Shown: positions 23,502 to 33,500 of the stretch, in pieces
How positions within the stretch are numbered: position 1 is the stretch's first letter
Layout: every line of letters starts with the position of its first letter
Notes under the pieces: generated by a model
Told to the model about the DNA's origin: nothing
The model's input: only the letters and a program-made list of their open reading frames with translations
The model's database searches: none
Translations under genes and position numbers: made by a program
Origin: Candidatus Zixiibacteriota bacterium
GTDB lineage: Bacteria; Zixibacteria; MSB-5A5; JAABVY01; JAHJOQ01
Direction: 5' to 3'
Length of the DNA stretch: 39,402 nt
NCBI GenBank assembly: GCA_020053015.1
Contig: JAGVNY010000069.1
Span: forward strand, 1 to 39,402

Positions 23502-25556
23502 GTGTTCGAAAGATTCACTTTGACTTGGAAGGCCACGCTCTTTGTGGCAGCGATAGCAATTCTATTCGCAGGTAGTTCATTTGGACAATTGACTCCATTG
23601 CATGAGAACTGGGAAGATGATGCTGTGCTACCCAATGTCGACTGGGGAGTTGTGGTGCAGAGCAGCGGAACAACCTATCCGTTCATTGAAGATTTCGGCA
23701 ACCCTGGCAAGAGCCTAAATATGGGCGGTACCGGTGACGGGCATAAGGCCCGAACCTACCATAAGACATTCCGACCGGACTATAGTTTCGGACTCGTTAC
23801 GGAGTTCGATGTGTATCTCTCGGGAAGCGGGTCACATTACACTGACGCGCAGGTGCTTCTTTCGACATCACCTGATGACTTCGACGCAGGCACGACTCTT
23901 CTCATGTGGTTCAACAAGTATAGTAGTAATCAGCGCAGAGTATGGATGTGCTTGTACTCTTCAGATCCCGAACACGATGAGCAGTTGATCTTGTCCGATG
24001 CTTACATCAGTGACACATGGAACCATGGAAAGGTGGTAGTTCGACCAGACCAGCGTGTCGAATTCTATGTGAATGATCTGCTACTCTGGACTTCAACCAA
24101 GACAATCGATCCGGCGAATGCCACAAACACTTACCTGTGTATAGAGGGCCAATCGTACAACGGCCCAGCGCGGCTTGATAATCTACTGGTCACCGGAGTG
24201 CCTGACACCCTTCGCATCGGGCGTCCTGCGTACCAGTCTCAGATACTGCCTGCATGCGTTAGAGTGCCTGTCTACCTCTACAACTATCGTCCCACAGCCG
24301 CTGGCAGATTTCCTCTTACATACGACTGGGATTCCGATCCGGATTCCGTCAGCTTTGTGAACACACGACTCGAAGGAATGGACGTTTTGCTGGCCAATAT
24401 CGATCCGACTGAGAACGTGATTGATGTGATGTTTGTTGCCGATTTCGGACCAGGCTATCTCCCGCCCGTCGACGCGAGCTCTGCAGACATACCGATGTTT
24501 TGGGTCTACCTAAGTCTGGACTGCGACTTGCACGGAATGTCGTTATCGCCTCCGGAAACCACCACCGTATGTGCTGTGGAGGATTGTTTCGGCGTGAGAA
24601 CCGTCGATACATATGCGCTAATTTCAGTACCTGAGGTTGTCTCTAATAGCCTTCTCGTGAAGAGATACATGCCGGGCGACGTTAATGCGTCTGGCAACAG
24701 AGACATAGACGACATAGTGTATCTGATTCACTATGTATTCACCGGAGGCCCTGAACCGGCGATGTGCCTTATGGTCGGTGACTGCAATGGAGACTGCAGT
24801 ATTGACATTGACGACATTATGTGGCTGATCGATTTCATCTTCCGGGCCGGTCCGCTACCCGTCGATGGATGCTCCGTCAAGTCGAGTCTGGCGAAAGCTA
24901 GTATCGGAACGGCAGACATTATAGTTGCATCATGGAGAAAGGCTGGCCGAAGTGGGACCTCTCTCTATCTTGATGCCGACAGAGATGTTCGTGGCCTGCA
25001 GCTGGAATTCGAAACACACGGGGATGTCGCGAACCTGAGCGTCTCATCGACACTTGAAGGCGTGCAGTTGTTCTCAGGCTGGGTTGACGGGCGGTTCAAG
25101 GTTGGGTTGCTCGATGTGCAGGGTCAGGCGTTGATCCCTGCTGGCAAGAACGACATCGTCACATTCAGCTACACTGGCGAGGGCGATGTAGAGCTTGTCA
25201 AGACTATTGCTGTGGCAAAGGGTGGCGGTCATCTTGACGTGACCGTCTCAAAGGATGCTTCAACAGCGACTCTACCGATTGACTTTTCTCTCGACCAGAA
25301 TCACCCCAACCCGTTTAACCCGTCAACGGAGATTAGCTTCAGCCTGCCGGTGGCATCCAACGTCCGGCTGGATGTCTTCAACATCATGGGTCAAACGGTC
25401 GCGACTCTGGTCAATGGCAATCTGCAAGCAGGCAAACACAGCGTGGTTTGGAACGGCAAGTCATCTGCCGGAGAGACAGCTGCTTCAGGAGTCTACTTCT
25501 ACAAGATCGAGGCGGCAGGCTTCACGGATGTTAAGAAGATGCTGCTGATGAAATAG
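23502..25556 (+). CDS. Secreted dockerin-repeat protein with FlgD-like/sorting C-terminus
   Basis: The start is GTG 23502 (AAGGAGAA about 7 bases upstream), which opens a signal peptide ('LTWKATLFVAAIAILFAGSSFGQ'). The ORF track adds 33 residues without support. Of 684 residues, about 30-220 look like a LamG-type beta-sandwich, about 225-380 may be a cohesin-like beta domain, and about 390-450 hold two dockerin-type calcium loops ('GDVNASGNRDIDDIVYLIHY', 'GDCNGDCSIDIDDIMWLIDF'). The C-terminal 90 residues are a FlgD-like/type IX-like sorting domain ('NHPNPFNPSTEISFSLP', 'GVYFYKIEAAGF'). It is probably exported and surface-attached or released; the ligand is unknown. It lies downstream of the sigma-54 regulator. 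Confidence 0.88.
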   Translation: MFERFTLTWKATLFVAAIAILFAGSSFGQLTPLHENWEDDAVLPNVDWGVVVQSSGTTYPFIEDFGNPGKSLNMGGTGDGHKARTYHKTFRPDYSFGLVTEFDVYLSGSGSHYTDAQVLLSTSPDDFDAGTTLLMWFNKYSSNQRRVWMCLYSSDPEHDEQLILSDAYISDTWNHGKVVVRPDQRVEFYVNDLLLWTSTKTIDPANATNTYLCIEGQSYNGPARLDNLLVTGVPDTLRIGRPAYQSQILPACVRVPVYLYNYRPTAAGRFPLTYDWDSDPDSVSFVNTRLEGMDVLLANIDPTENVIDVMFVADFGPGYLPPVDASSADIPMFWVYLSLDCDLHGMSLSPPETTTVCAVEDCFGVRTVDTYALISVPEVVSNSLLVKRYMPGDVNASGNRDIDDIVYLIHYVFTGGPEPAMCLMVGDCNGDCSIDIDDIMWLIDFIFRAGPLPVDGCSVKSSLAKASIGTADIIVASWRKAGRSGTSLYLDADRDVRGLQLEFETHGDVANLSVSSTLEGVQLFSGWVDGRFKVGLLDVQGQALIPAGKNDIVTFSYTGEGDVELVKTIAVAKGGGHLDVTVSKDASTATLPIDFSLDQNHPNPFNPSTEISFSLPVASNVRLDVFNIMGQTVATLVNGNLQAGKHSVVWNGKSSAGETAASGVYFYKIEAAGFTDVKKMLLMK

Positions 25557-25581
25557 CGCGGGAAACGTCCTGGGGATAGAG

Positions 25582-25611
25582 ACAGGGGCCGGGTTGTATC
25601 CCGGCCTCTGT
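25582..25611 (+). terminator. Hairpin terminator after the dockerin gene
   Basis: ACAGGGGCCGGG-TTGTAT-CCCGGCCTCTGT forms a 12-bp stem with one G-U pair and a 6-base loop, 25 bases after the stop. There is no U-tract. The other large secreted gene (35161-35185) has a similarly placed hairpin. Beyond it, to 25912, about 300 bases hold no gene I can support. Confidence 0.6.
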
Positions 25612-25912
25612 GCTGCGATGTCTCGTCGCGGCACCAGTGTCTGATACTGGGAAACCAACGATGATTGAGGCGACGGGAGTTGCGAAAGAGGCTTCAGTTC
25701 TGATTCGCTCTTGCCTCTGTGATCACATCTTCGGATAGAATGAAGCTTCTTGACGCTCTGTGCTGCGGCAGATATATTCTTGCAGGCTTGATTCCAGCCA
25801 GCGACTTGTAATATGTTCTGGGCTGACAGGTGTGCTCTTATGACGACCGTTCTTGCCCAGGCTGAATTGAGACCCTCAGCAGTTGAGAAACTCGTTCGAG
25901 AAGGGTTGCTCA

Positions 25913-26995
25913 TTGATCCCGATCCACGAAAGAGGGGAGATCGTCCGCCGGTTTCTCCTTGATCCTGCCAGCGAAAAAGCGTTCCTGTCCTTCTTCAGCA
26001 TCTGCCACTCTATTGCCAAGGGGGAACTGCAGTATCTTCGCCAGAGAGGAAACGTGCATCTTCTGAGGTGTGCTGATCGAGGAGAATCGATTGAAGCTGT
26101 GGCGTGCAGTTGTCTTGGTGATCTCTTCGCGCGCGACAGATGCGGGAGGTATTACAGACTGCCTGAAGGTCTTCATGATCTCGGGGTTGATGACTTTGAG
26201 AGAATCGACACAAGCTTGTTGTACCTTCGGATCGAGAGTCTAATCAAAACACATGCATATCAGTCTCTTGCGAAAAAGGCCGGGCGTGAAGACCCATTGG
26301 CAGTAGCTCTTCGGAACAGATTCAAGAGCATACTGCGCTCTGACCAATTCTGTTCGCCAAACGAGTCCAAGGGCGCGGGAAGATGGATTTGTCTCCGCAA
26401 GAACAGGGACCGACTTCGCCGCGAGAAGCCCGACATATACTTTGATTGCCTTCTCCGGATTGCCGACGATGCGTATGAGGTAACGAGGACGAAGAAGGAA
26501 TGGTGTACACGCATCTTTGAGTTTCTTGACGAGGCTGAGGATGTCCGGAATTGCCTGCGGAAGTCCGACCTTCTGAGGGCAGTGGTTGCCGTGAATCGGG
26601 GCAAGATAGGTCCGGGGGATGTGATGGGTCGCGGTGAACGGTCACCGGCCTATTTGGCGCTGTGCCGAGAGGCTGAGAAGGTCCAAGCAGACATTCTGGA
26701 TTGGGTCATGGAGAGCCTTGTGGCCAAGTACTTACAGAAAGGTAAGTTTACAATTGATGAAGCAGAAGTGGTTAGGAATGCCGTGGAAAGCTACCTGGGC
26801 GACTTGATCGAGCACGGATGTACGGATTCGAAGCGGACCTATTTCGAGGAGGCGATGTCCGCAGATGTCCATGACATATACATAAAACGATACAAGGATG
26901 CATTCGAGTTGATCGTTGACAAGGCTGCGGAGGAATTTCAACGTCGAATGAGAAAAATCGCCACAGAACTCGGATTTATCGACTACTTTGGATAG
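25913..26995 (+). CDS. Hypothetical protein, possible sigma-factor-like partner of a ZAS protein
   Basis: I do not recognise a named family. The long ORF starts at TTG 25883; TTG 25913 is preferred because AGAAGGG lies 7 bases upstream. The roughly 360-residue protein is soluble, charged and mainly helical. Segments such as 'ESIEAVACSCLGDLFARDRCGRYYRL' and 'LRIESLIKTHAYQSLAKKAG' stand out, and the C-terminus is 'RRMRKIATELGFIDYF'. The next gene overlaps its stop codon region and encodes an HxxxCxxC zinc-finger protein of anti-sigma type, so a diverged sigma-like role is possible. That is position-based inference only. The three genes to 30192 look like one operon. Confidence 0.7.
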   Translation: MIPIHERGEIVRRFLLDPASEKAFLSFFSICHSIAKGELQYLRQRGNVHLLRCADRGESIEAVACSCLGDLFARDRCGRYYRLPEGLHDLGVDDFERIDTSLLYLRIESLIKTHAYQSLAKKAGREDPLAVALRNRFKSILRSDQFCSPNESKGAGRWICLRKNRDRLRREKPDIYFDCLLRIADDAYEVTRTKKEWCTRIFEFLDEAEDVRNCLRKSDLLRAVVAVNRGKIGPGDVMGRGERSPAYLALCREAEKVQADILDWVMESLVAKYLQKGKFTIDEAEVVRNAVESYLGDLIEHGCTDSKRTYFEEAMSADVHDIYIKRYKDAFELIVDKAAEEFQRRMRKIATELGFIDYFG

Positions 26996-27018
26996 TGGAA
27001 CACGGTAGGGAGGTCAGA

Positions 27019-27870
27019 TTGCACCCCACCAGGGACATGCTTAAGCTCTATGTATATAGAGCGTTAGAGGACAACAGCATCTCGGACGACGTCACAGAGC
27101 ATTTGCGAGAGTGCGAGCTCTGTGCGGAGTTTGTACAAGAGTATCGTGAGCAGTGCGAGCTCATAGACGAAGCTTATGCAGAGCCGCTCAGCGATGAGAC
27201 TCTCGAGTTCGCTCGAACGCTCTTTGGCAGACCGGCCGCTGGTGCGATCATACAACTCTCGTTCGCCGAGGCAGACAAGCCGGCATCCTTGCGTCTTGCT
27301 GCGGATGGTCGAAGTAGCCGCCCGAACGTAGTCAATCTCGTTACGCTTTTCTCCGAAAAGCCGGAGGTTGTGCTCAATGTGATGCGTGATGTCAGCAAGG
27401 ACATCGACTATCTGCAATTGATCGCCAATGACCCGGCCTTGTCCTCCCACGTCATGATTCAGATCCCGGAACTTGGGCGCGAGTTCATCACGGATGACGA
27501 TGGCCGAGCAGTAATCGAGCAGCCGCGCATCGAGAATTTCAACAAGCTCAAATGGCAGATCAAGATGCCAGATGCGGTCTTTGCCCTAATGCCTCTCACC
27601 TATGACCCCGAACGCGTGGAATACTCGGAGGAAGTCATTCTTACCACGCAGAAGCAGGACAAGATCAAGGTGATGTTCGAAGGCAGGGAATTAGGGAAGA
27701 GAATAGTGATTCAGATACTCGAGCTTGAAGGCAAAGCTGATTTCGGCAAGATCAGAGTGGCGATTGCCCAGAATGGCGTCGCCAAAACATCGTTTGTCTC
27801 ACGCGGCGAGACTGTTCTCTTTGATCTCGTCAATTCAGAAAGCCGGGTTAATATAAGGCTGTTTCAATAG
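27019..27870 (+). CDS. Anti-sigma-like zinc-finger (ZAS/zf-HC2) protein
   Basis: The start is TTG 27019, chosen because GGGAGG lies 5 bases upstream and the N-terminus then reads 'HPTRDMLKLYVYRALED', typical of zf-HC2 proteins; the ORF-track GTG 26995 has no ribosome site. The zinc finger is 'HLRECELCAEF' near residues 28-38 (HxxxCxxC). The 283-residue protein has no membrane segment; its C-terminal half is beta-rich ('ELGREFITDDDGRAVIEQP'). Such proteins bind and hold sigma factors or link regulatory modules. It sits between the possible sigma-like protein and the Lon-like membrane protein, 6 bases before the latter. Confidence 0.72.
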   Translation: MHPTRDMLKLYVYRALEDNSISDDVTEHLRECELCAEFVQEYREQCELIDEAYAEPLSDETLEFARTLFGRPAAGAIIQLSFAEADKPASLRLAADGRSSRPNVVNLVTLFSEKPEVVLNVMRDVSKDIDYLQLIANDPALSSHVMIQIPELGREFITDDDGRAVIEQPRIENFNKLKWQIKMPDAVFALMPLTYDPERVEYSEEVILTTQKQDKIKVMFEGRELGKRIVIQILELEGKADFGKIRVAIAQNGVAKTSFVSRGETVLFDLVNSESRVNIRLFQ

Positions 27871-27876
27871 ATTCCT

Positions 27877-30192
27877 ATGTCGACCAATCCACTCCAATTT
27901 GCCAAGGAATTTGCGCGACTGCGTGCTGATCTTGCCTCTGATATTGCGCCAGATCACAAAATGCTGCACATGATGCGTTTCTGGCCCGAGCTTGCCGGTG
28001 TCAAAGATCAGAATCAGTACGGCGACTACTTTCGAGAATTCATTCCGACATATCTTGATCTCATCGAATCCCGCAACCTCGTTGATCTTGATATCCAGGA
28101 GCTGGAAGCTGTAAGTACTCTCCTCTCCGAGATCAGCTCGCTAACGTCTCAGTTCGCTGATTTCGGCAAAGTTGCGGGGAAAGCGAAAATTGCCAAGCTG
28201 GAACTCGCGAAGAAGCTCTTCTATGTGGGTGATGTTGAGCGGGGACTCGCCGTGTGCGCTGACATTGCTGGCACTGCAGTCCCGGCCGGCAATTTCGATG
28301 GACACGGCGAACGGGACACATTGCGGGAATTGGCTGAAAAGGTCGGCGATTCGAACCTTGGTTCGGTTCTCAAATCGATTCTAACCGATTGGGACTGCGA
28401 TCGGGAATCCATCCATCAGGACAGAATCCAGGCTCTATTTGTGGAGCGGGACGACCTCACAGGCGAATATCGTGGCCGGATGCGCACTCTCGAAGGTGCA
28501 GTTGATCTGTTCAAGAAGGATGCCCCGGGTGATGAACTGACCTTTGATAATCAACTCAGAGCGCCTGACGATCCATTTGTCGGATCGGCATTTAACGCAC
28601 TCGGCGCGGTCAGGCGCGTGTGCAAGCGGATGAATCTGAAAGCGCAGGGGAATGCGAAGTACCACGCACATTTCTCCGTCCTCGGCAGTAAGCATACATT
28701 CACAGGCGATTCGATTGGTCTTGCTGTCGGGCTTGTGACGTATGTCCAGCTTCTGAAGCGGGAAATATCATGGCAGGACAGCTTTCTCGGGTCTGGCGTC
28801 GCCGTTACCGGCGGAGTGGATGAGAACGGCATGATAACGCCGTGCAATTCGGATACGCTCAGGTACAAGATCAAGCGGGCGTTCTTCTCTCCTGTGCGAT
28901 ATCTGATCCTTCCCGATTCCAATCTCGACGATGCCCGAAGGCATGTCGATGTTCTTCAAGCAGACCACCCAAACCGCCATCTCGGCCTGATTCCAGTTGC
29001 TTCAGTCGAAGATGCCATCAATGACCGGAATGTCATCCGTGAGCAGAAGGTTTGCATAGTTCCGTACGTCGGCAGAGTAGCCAAACGCTACACCCGCTCA
29101 GCAGCCGTCCAGGTGCCGATACTGCTGGCGTTGCTGTGCTTGCTTGTCTTTCTCATTTACTCAGTGGTATTGCCGTGGCTCGATCGAGGAATCGACCACA
29201 TTGAGTTCGCCGATGACAGATTCCGCGCCGTGAACAAGCATGGTCGCACCGTCTGGTCATCTTCGGGATTCGGCTCCCCTCTTGACGCAAATCACTACAA
29301 CGAAGCAAAAAGGAGAAGCCGCAATCCGTACTTGATCACGGACTTTGACAACGACGGTAGAGACGAACTGTTCTTCTCGCCGATCTACACAAACAAGCAA
29401 CAACGAACTGTGGTCTACTATTACAAAGACGAATGCCTCCTCGACTCTGTGATCCCATACAGGCCAACTTCATATCCGGGGGACAGTTTGGGTAAATATC
29501 GAGTCGCCAACCTCATGGTCATAGACGACACCAATGGCAGCCGTTATCTCGTGACCAACGCGGATGTGTCAATGCCTGCCCGGGCACAGATATTTCTGTG
29601 GGACTCCGATCTCAATCTTGTCTCTGGTCCGTATCTACATACGGGCTCCATACCCGACATGATGCTGATTAGTTCAGATGATGGCGCCGGGAAACGCCCA
29701 AAGCTTGTCGCCTATGGCGTTAACAACAGATATTCGATGGCTCCGTTTGTGGTACTGGATCCTTGGCGCATGTACGGTGTAAGTCCGCCTTGGGATAATG
29801 AATTCTTCATAGCATCCGGGATGTCCAAAGGAAGCCAACTTGCCTATGTGGCTCTTCCCGAGACCGACCTTTCAATCGATTCCACAATTCATAACAACGT
29901 CCTCAACACAATCTATGACCCAAACTCAAAAACTTGGGAGATTCACGTGCTGGAGGCTTATGACATTGGAGTCGAGTTTCCCCCCGTCATGTATCATCTT
30001 GACAACCAGCTCCTGCCGAGCTCGGCTGATTTTGGAGATGGTGCCGATGCGGTACTCAAACGACGTTACTCCGAACTGTCTTGGCCGGAGGAAAAGCGAA
30101 AGACGGCGAGCGAGCTCCGCGTCAATCTGCTGCAGAAAGTTGTTGTCTATCACGGCGACTCAATAGTCTATCCCCCCCTGCAGTCCAAGTAG
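27877..30192 (+). CDS. Membrane protein: Lon-like (S16) domain fused to propeller domain
   Basis: The 771-residue protein has a helical N-terminus (1-150), then a region resembling the Lon protease domain: 'GDSIGLAVGLVTYVQLL' with Ser279 at the nucleophile position, 'GVAVTGGVDENGMITPC', and 'LRYKIKRAFFSPVRYLILP' where Lon has 'LKEK...'. By eye the catalytic lysine aligns with Arg329, with Lys331 two residues on, so activity is doubtful. One membrane segment ('ILLALLCLLVFLIYSVVLPWL', about 413-433) follows. The rest (about 440-771) is outside the cytoplasm and carries an FG-GAP-like 'DFDNDGRDELFF' motif. It may sense an outside signal and act on the zinc-finger partner inside. No AAA+ domain is present. 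Confidence 0.75.
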   Translation: MSTNPLQFAKEFARLRADLASDIAPDHKMLHMMRFWPELAGVKDQNQYGDYFREFIPTYLDLIESRNLVDLDIQELEAVSTLLSEISSLTSQFADFGKVAGKAKIAKLELAKKLFYVGDVERGLAVCADIAGTAVPAGNFDGHGERDTLRELAEKVGDSNLGSVLKSILTDWDCDRESIHQDRIQALFVERDDLTGEYRGRMRTLEGAVDLFKKDAPGDELTFDNQLRAPDDPFVGSAFNALGAVRRVCKRMNLKAQGNAKYHAHFSVLGSKHTFTGDSIGLAVGLVTYVQLLKREISWQDSFLGSGVAVTGGVDENGMITPCNSDTLRYKIKRAFFSPVRYLILPDSNLDDARRHVDVLQADHPNRHLGLIPVASVEDAINDRNVIREQKVCIVPYVGRVAKRYTRSAAVQVPILLALLCLLVFLIYSVVLPWLDRGIDHIEFADDRFRAVNKHGRTVWSSSGFGSPLDANHYNEAKRRSRNPYLITDFDNDGRDELFFSPIYTNKQQRTVVYYYKDECLLDSVIPYRPTSYPGDSLGKYRVANLMVIDDTNGSRYLVTNADVSMPARAQIFLWDSDLNLVSGPYLHTGSIPDMMLISSDDGAGKRPKLVAYGVNNRYSMAPFVVLDPWRMYGVSPPWDNEFFIASGMSKGSQLAYVALPETDLSIDSTIHNNVLNTIYDPNSKTWEIHVLEAYDIGVEFPPVMYHLDNQLLPSSADFGDGADAVLKRRYSELSWPEEKRKTASELRVNLLQKVVVYHGDSIVYPPLQSK

Positions 30193-30292
30193 CTCCCAAG
30201 TTCCGCCATGCATTGTCTTGACTTTGTGCAGTCAGCCGACACAAGACTGGACTTGAGCCTCGCCCTCAAATCGCTGCACAACGCTCACATTT

Positions 30293-30310
30293 TTCCCGCA
30301 GAATCGGGAA
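30293..30310. promoter_or_regulatory. Palindrome upstream of the large secreted protein
   Basis: TTCCCG-CAGAAT-CGGGAA has perfect 6-bp arms. It lies about 108 bases upstream of the sigma-54-like element at 30418, which would suit an activator site, but it differs from the palindrome at 23246. The rest of 30193-30519 shows no gene. Confidence 0.3.
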
Positions 30311-30417
30311 TCGGCGACTATTGACTCAATGGAGGGTGGTCAACGATCAGCAACATCAGCAACGGAGGAAGACATGAGCGCAAGCACTTGATCTACAGAT
30401 TGCGCAAGATACGAGGC

Positions 30418-30433
30418 AGGCCACGCTCTTGCC
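30418..30433 (+). promoter_or_regulatory. Weak sigma-54-like element
   Basis: AGGCCACGCTCTTGCC has the GG and GC dinucleotides at the spacing of a -24/-12 promoter and a good TTGC, but a poor -24 box. It lies about 87 bases before ATG 30520. Confidence 0.28.
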
Positions 30434-30519
30434 GTATCCTACGGAGTCAATTTCGCGTGCAAGAACACCGGCAAGCCCAATTCGCAAACATCAGAAAACA
30501 AACCAAATAGGAGGAGAGC

Positions 30520-33500
30520 ATGGGACGCTTTGTAGGAATTCTTGTGGCGGTGCTTGTAGCACTCCAGCCCATTCGCGCAGAGGCGGATGTGATCTTCGAG
30601 GATGATTTTGTGGGCGCGACAATTAACTGGACGAAATGGGAGGTATATGACACTCGAGAATGTTCAGACGAGGTGTCATCAGTAACGCAGAATGATCATC
30701 TTATCGTAGACATCAACCCGACTAATGACAACTGCGGCCATTTAGGCGTGATTTCGGCGCTGGACTTCCTGGACTACACGGACAACGTCTCATACGAAGT
30801 CGATTTCTGGACTACTTCTTTTCGAAATTGGCAGGACCAGCCCATAAACATCAGGACACCGATTGGCGAAGTCGCCTATAACAACCCTTCAGGATGGTGG
30901 CTTGTGTGGATTAGTCCATCGGGAAGCCAGCAGTGGATAAAACCTGATCTCGGACAAGTCTACGACCGCTTGTTTCGGGTTAAGCTCGCCCTTGTCGACG
31001 GAGATCTCCAGTTCTGGATCAGTACCGACGGCGGCGGTTATGAACTCCTTCATACTGTTCCGAATGGGTCTTATGGACTTCCCTACGTTCCGTCAGGAAA
31101 GGTTATCCTGTCTCAATCTGATCGCGGCCCATCGTACTTTGATAATCTTGTGGTCACTGCGAGCGGATCGGGAGTAGAATATCCAGAGACTTGGTACAAG
31201 TCTCCATGTAATCCTGTATTTACTGCGTCAGGTAACCCATCCTATCCAACTGTGGTTCACACTGGTGGAACGTATGAGTATATCATGTATTTCGACAAGT
31301 ACTCGCCGCCGCAGCATATCGAGTGGGCGACGTCCGATGATGCGGTGAATTGGACTGAACAGGGAGCGCTGATTACCCCAGGAATGAATGGCGAGTTCAA
31401 CTGGCATGATATCTCTATTAGTCAGGTGCTCTACAACGAGAACACCGGTGAGTATTGGATGTACTACGGCGCCGACGATGGCACCCCAAGCTGGCGTGCA
31501 ATCGGTCTGGCAACCTCACCTGACGCAGTTACCTGGGATGATCAGGGTGAAGTCTTCAGCGTTGGATCAGGTACCTGGGATTCATACTCAGTTGGTAGTC
31601 CGCAGGTCATCTGGGATGAAAGCGCAGGCCTGTACTACATGCTCTATGCCGGCAACGGAACAGGTTACGGTCTTGGATTGGCTTCTTCCACAGATGGTTA
31701 CTCATTTACCCGCGTTGGGACAGCACCCGTCATTTCGCCGGGATCAGGCTCAGATTTCGACGCGAACGGGGTGCATCGTGTGGATGCCTTCTTTGAGGAG
31801 AACGGCAAATACGTATGTTACTACTCCGGTCGCAACAGCAGCAATTCCTGGGCGGTCGGAAAGGCTGAAGCCACATCAGTAGCCGGCCCGTGGACCAAGC
31901 TGGGCCGGACATTGTACGCAACCGAGCCATGGGAAGGAAACTCTATCGGTTGGTGTTCTGTATTAGATGTCAACGGCGTTCGCACAGCATATTACCAGAG
32001 CACAAACTACAGAGTTGGCATAGCACAGTTTGAGGATATGGGTTCTGAATGCATCGTGGCTAGCCCGGAACCTCAAGACTGCCAGCCGCAAGCGGATTAT
32101 CAGTCACCTTATGCTCCCGACGACTGCACAGTCGGTCTCTGGCCTGCTGATGAGGGTTCTGGCACTGATGTAATCGACGCCTCTGGAGGTGGAAGCAATG
32201 GTACTCTCTACGGGGTGGGCTGGGGTACTCACGTAGAATCAACTACCGATTTCGGCGGTTGCCTCGTGTTTGACGATCACGATTCGGCGAAGGTCTCTCT
32301 CACGAATACTGGCTTCATAACCGGTTCACACACGATTGAAGCCTGGGTCAAGCCGGCAGTCACGAATGTCACGCAAACGGTATTGTGCTTGTATTCGTCA
32401 TCACAGCAAGTGCAAATTCCTATCATAGTACATGACGATGGAAAGGTGTCATTCCGTGTATGCGGAACCGGAAGTCAGTGGGACGAAATCAAAGGCACGA
32501 CTTCTCTGCAGCCCGGAGCCTGGTACCATGTTGCCGGGGTCTGGGATCAGAGTACGCATGAGATGTCCGTCTACGTGAATGGACAGGAAGAAAACTCGAA
32601 AGTCCTCAGCTACTCACCAACCACACTCAGAAACGGCACATTCGACTTCGGAAAGATGTGGACGGAGCAAACTGTTCCCAACGGAGCCGCACTGTACTTC
32701 AGTGGCAGCATTGACGAGGTGAGGATTTCGAATGTGGCGAGAACATCGAATCCGCAACCGGACGATGACTGCGGCCCCACCACTGCGTTCCATGAATCTA
32801 AGTTCTCTTATCTTGGAGGCTATCCGGCGGTCACTTTTCAATGTCACTCTGATGATCGGCAGTCTGGTGGATCGCCAATTTCGGGAGCAGAGTATTTCTG
32901 GGATGTTGATCCCGGACAGGGGCGAGGTATTCCCCTTGATCCTGAAGATGGTTCATTCGATAGCCCCCATGAGCTATTGTCAGCGATTGATATTGACTTG
33001 AGATCACTTGGTTCGGAGGAGCATATTTTAAGCATACGTTCAAGAGACGAAGTAGGCAACTGGGGCGCCATTGTTAGCGAGGCTGTACAGACGACTTCGT
33101 CGCGGTTTGACCCTCTGACCGACGGTTTCAATTTCAAGAACTGGGGTATCATCCCGCACTGCTCGGGTATGGCGTGGGCAAACGAATTTCTGTGGAGGCT
33201 CGAGTCACCGATTCCTGACAATGACATTGCGCTTTTGCCGCCTGATGCTGAATGTCCCGACAGAACGAGTAGGCCTCCTGAGCTCAGTCCAACTTGGGTA
33301 CTTATCAACATCTTTCAGTGGGGATTCTTGCCAGAGGGTGCAAAGGAAAATCTGAGAATCCGGCTCAAATGGTTTCTGGATCGTAGTGAATGGATCAGAA
33401 CGCAGTACAACGAGGTTCAGGACTTGCTCGAGAGTGGATACAATGGGATCATGTACCTTGTACGAAGCGGGCCCGGTGGACACGCGGTGCAAGCTTACAG

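Noticed and set aside
23396-23575. 59-codon ORF 'MAHDISNRRKNEEERLEG...' with AAGGAAAC upstream
   Set aside because: It overlaps the signal peptide region of the dockerin gene, is very basic and shows no family features; it could be a leader peptide, but nothing supports it beyond a ribosome-like site.
30374-30391. Five-codon ORF (ATG to TGA) after GGAGGAAG upstream of the giant secreted gene
   Set aside because: Too short to judge; a good ribosome-like site alone is weak evidence for a leader peptide.
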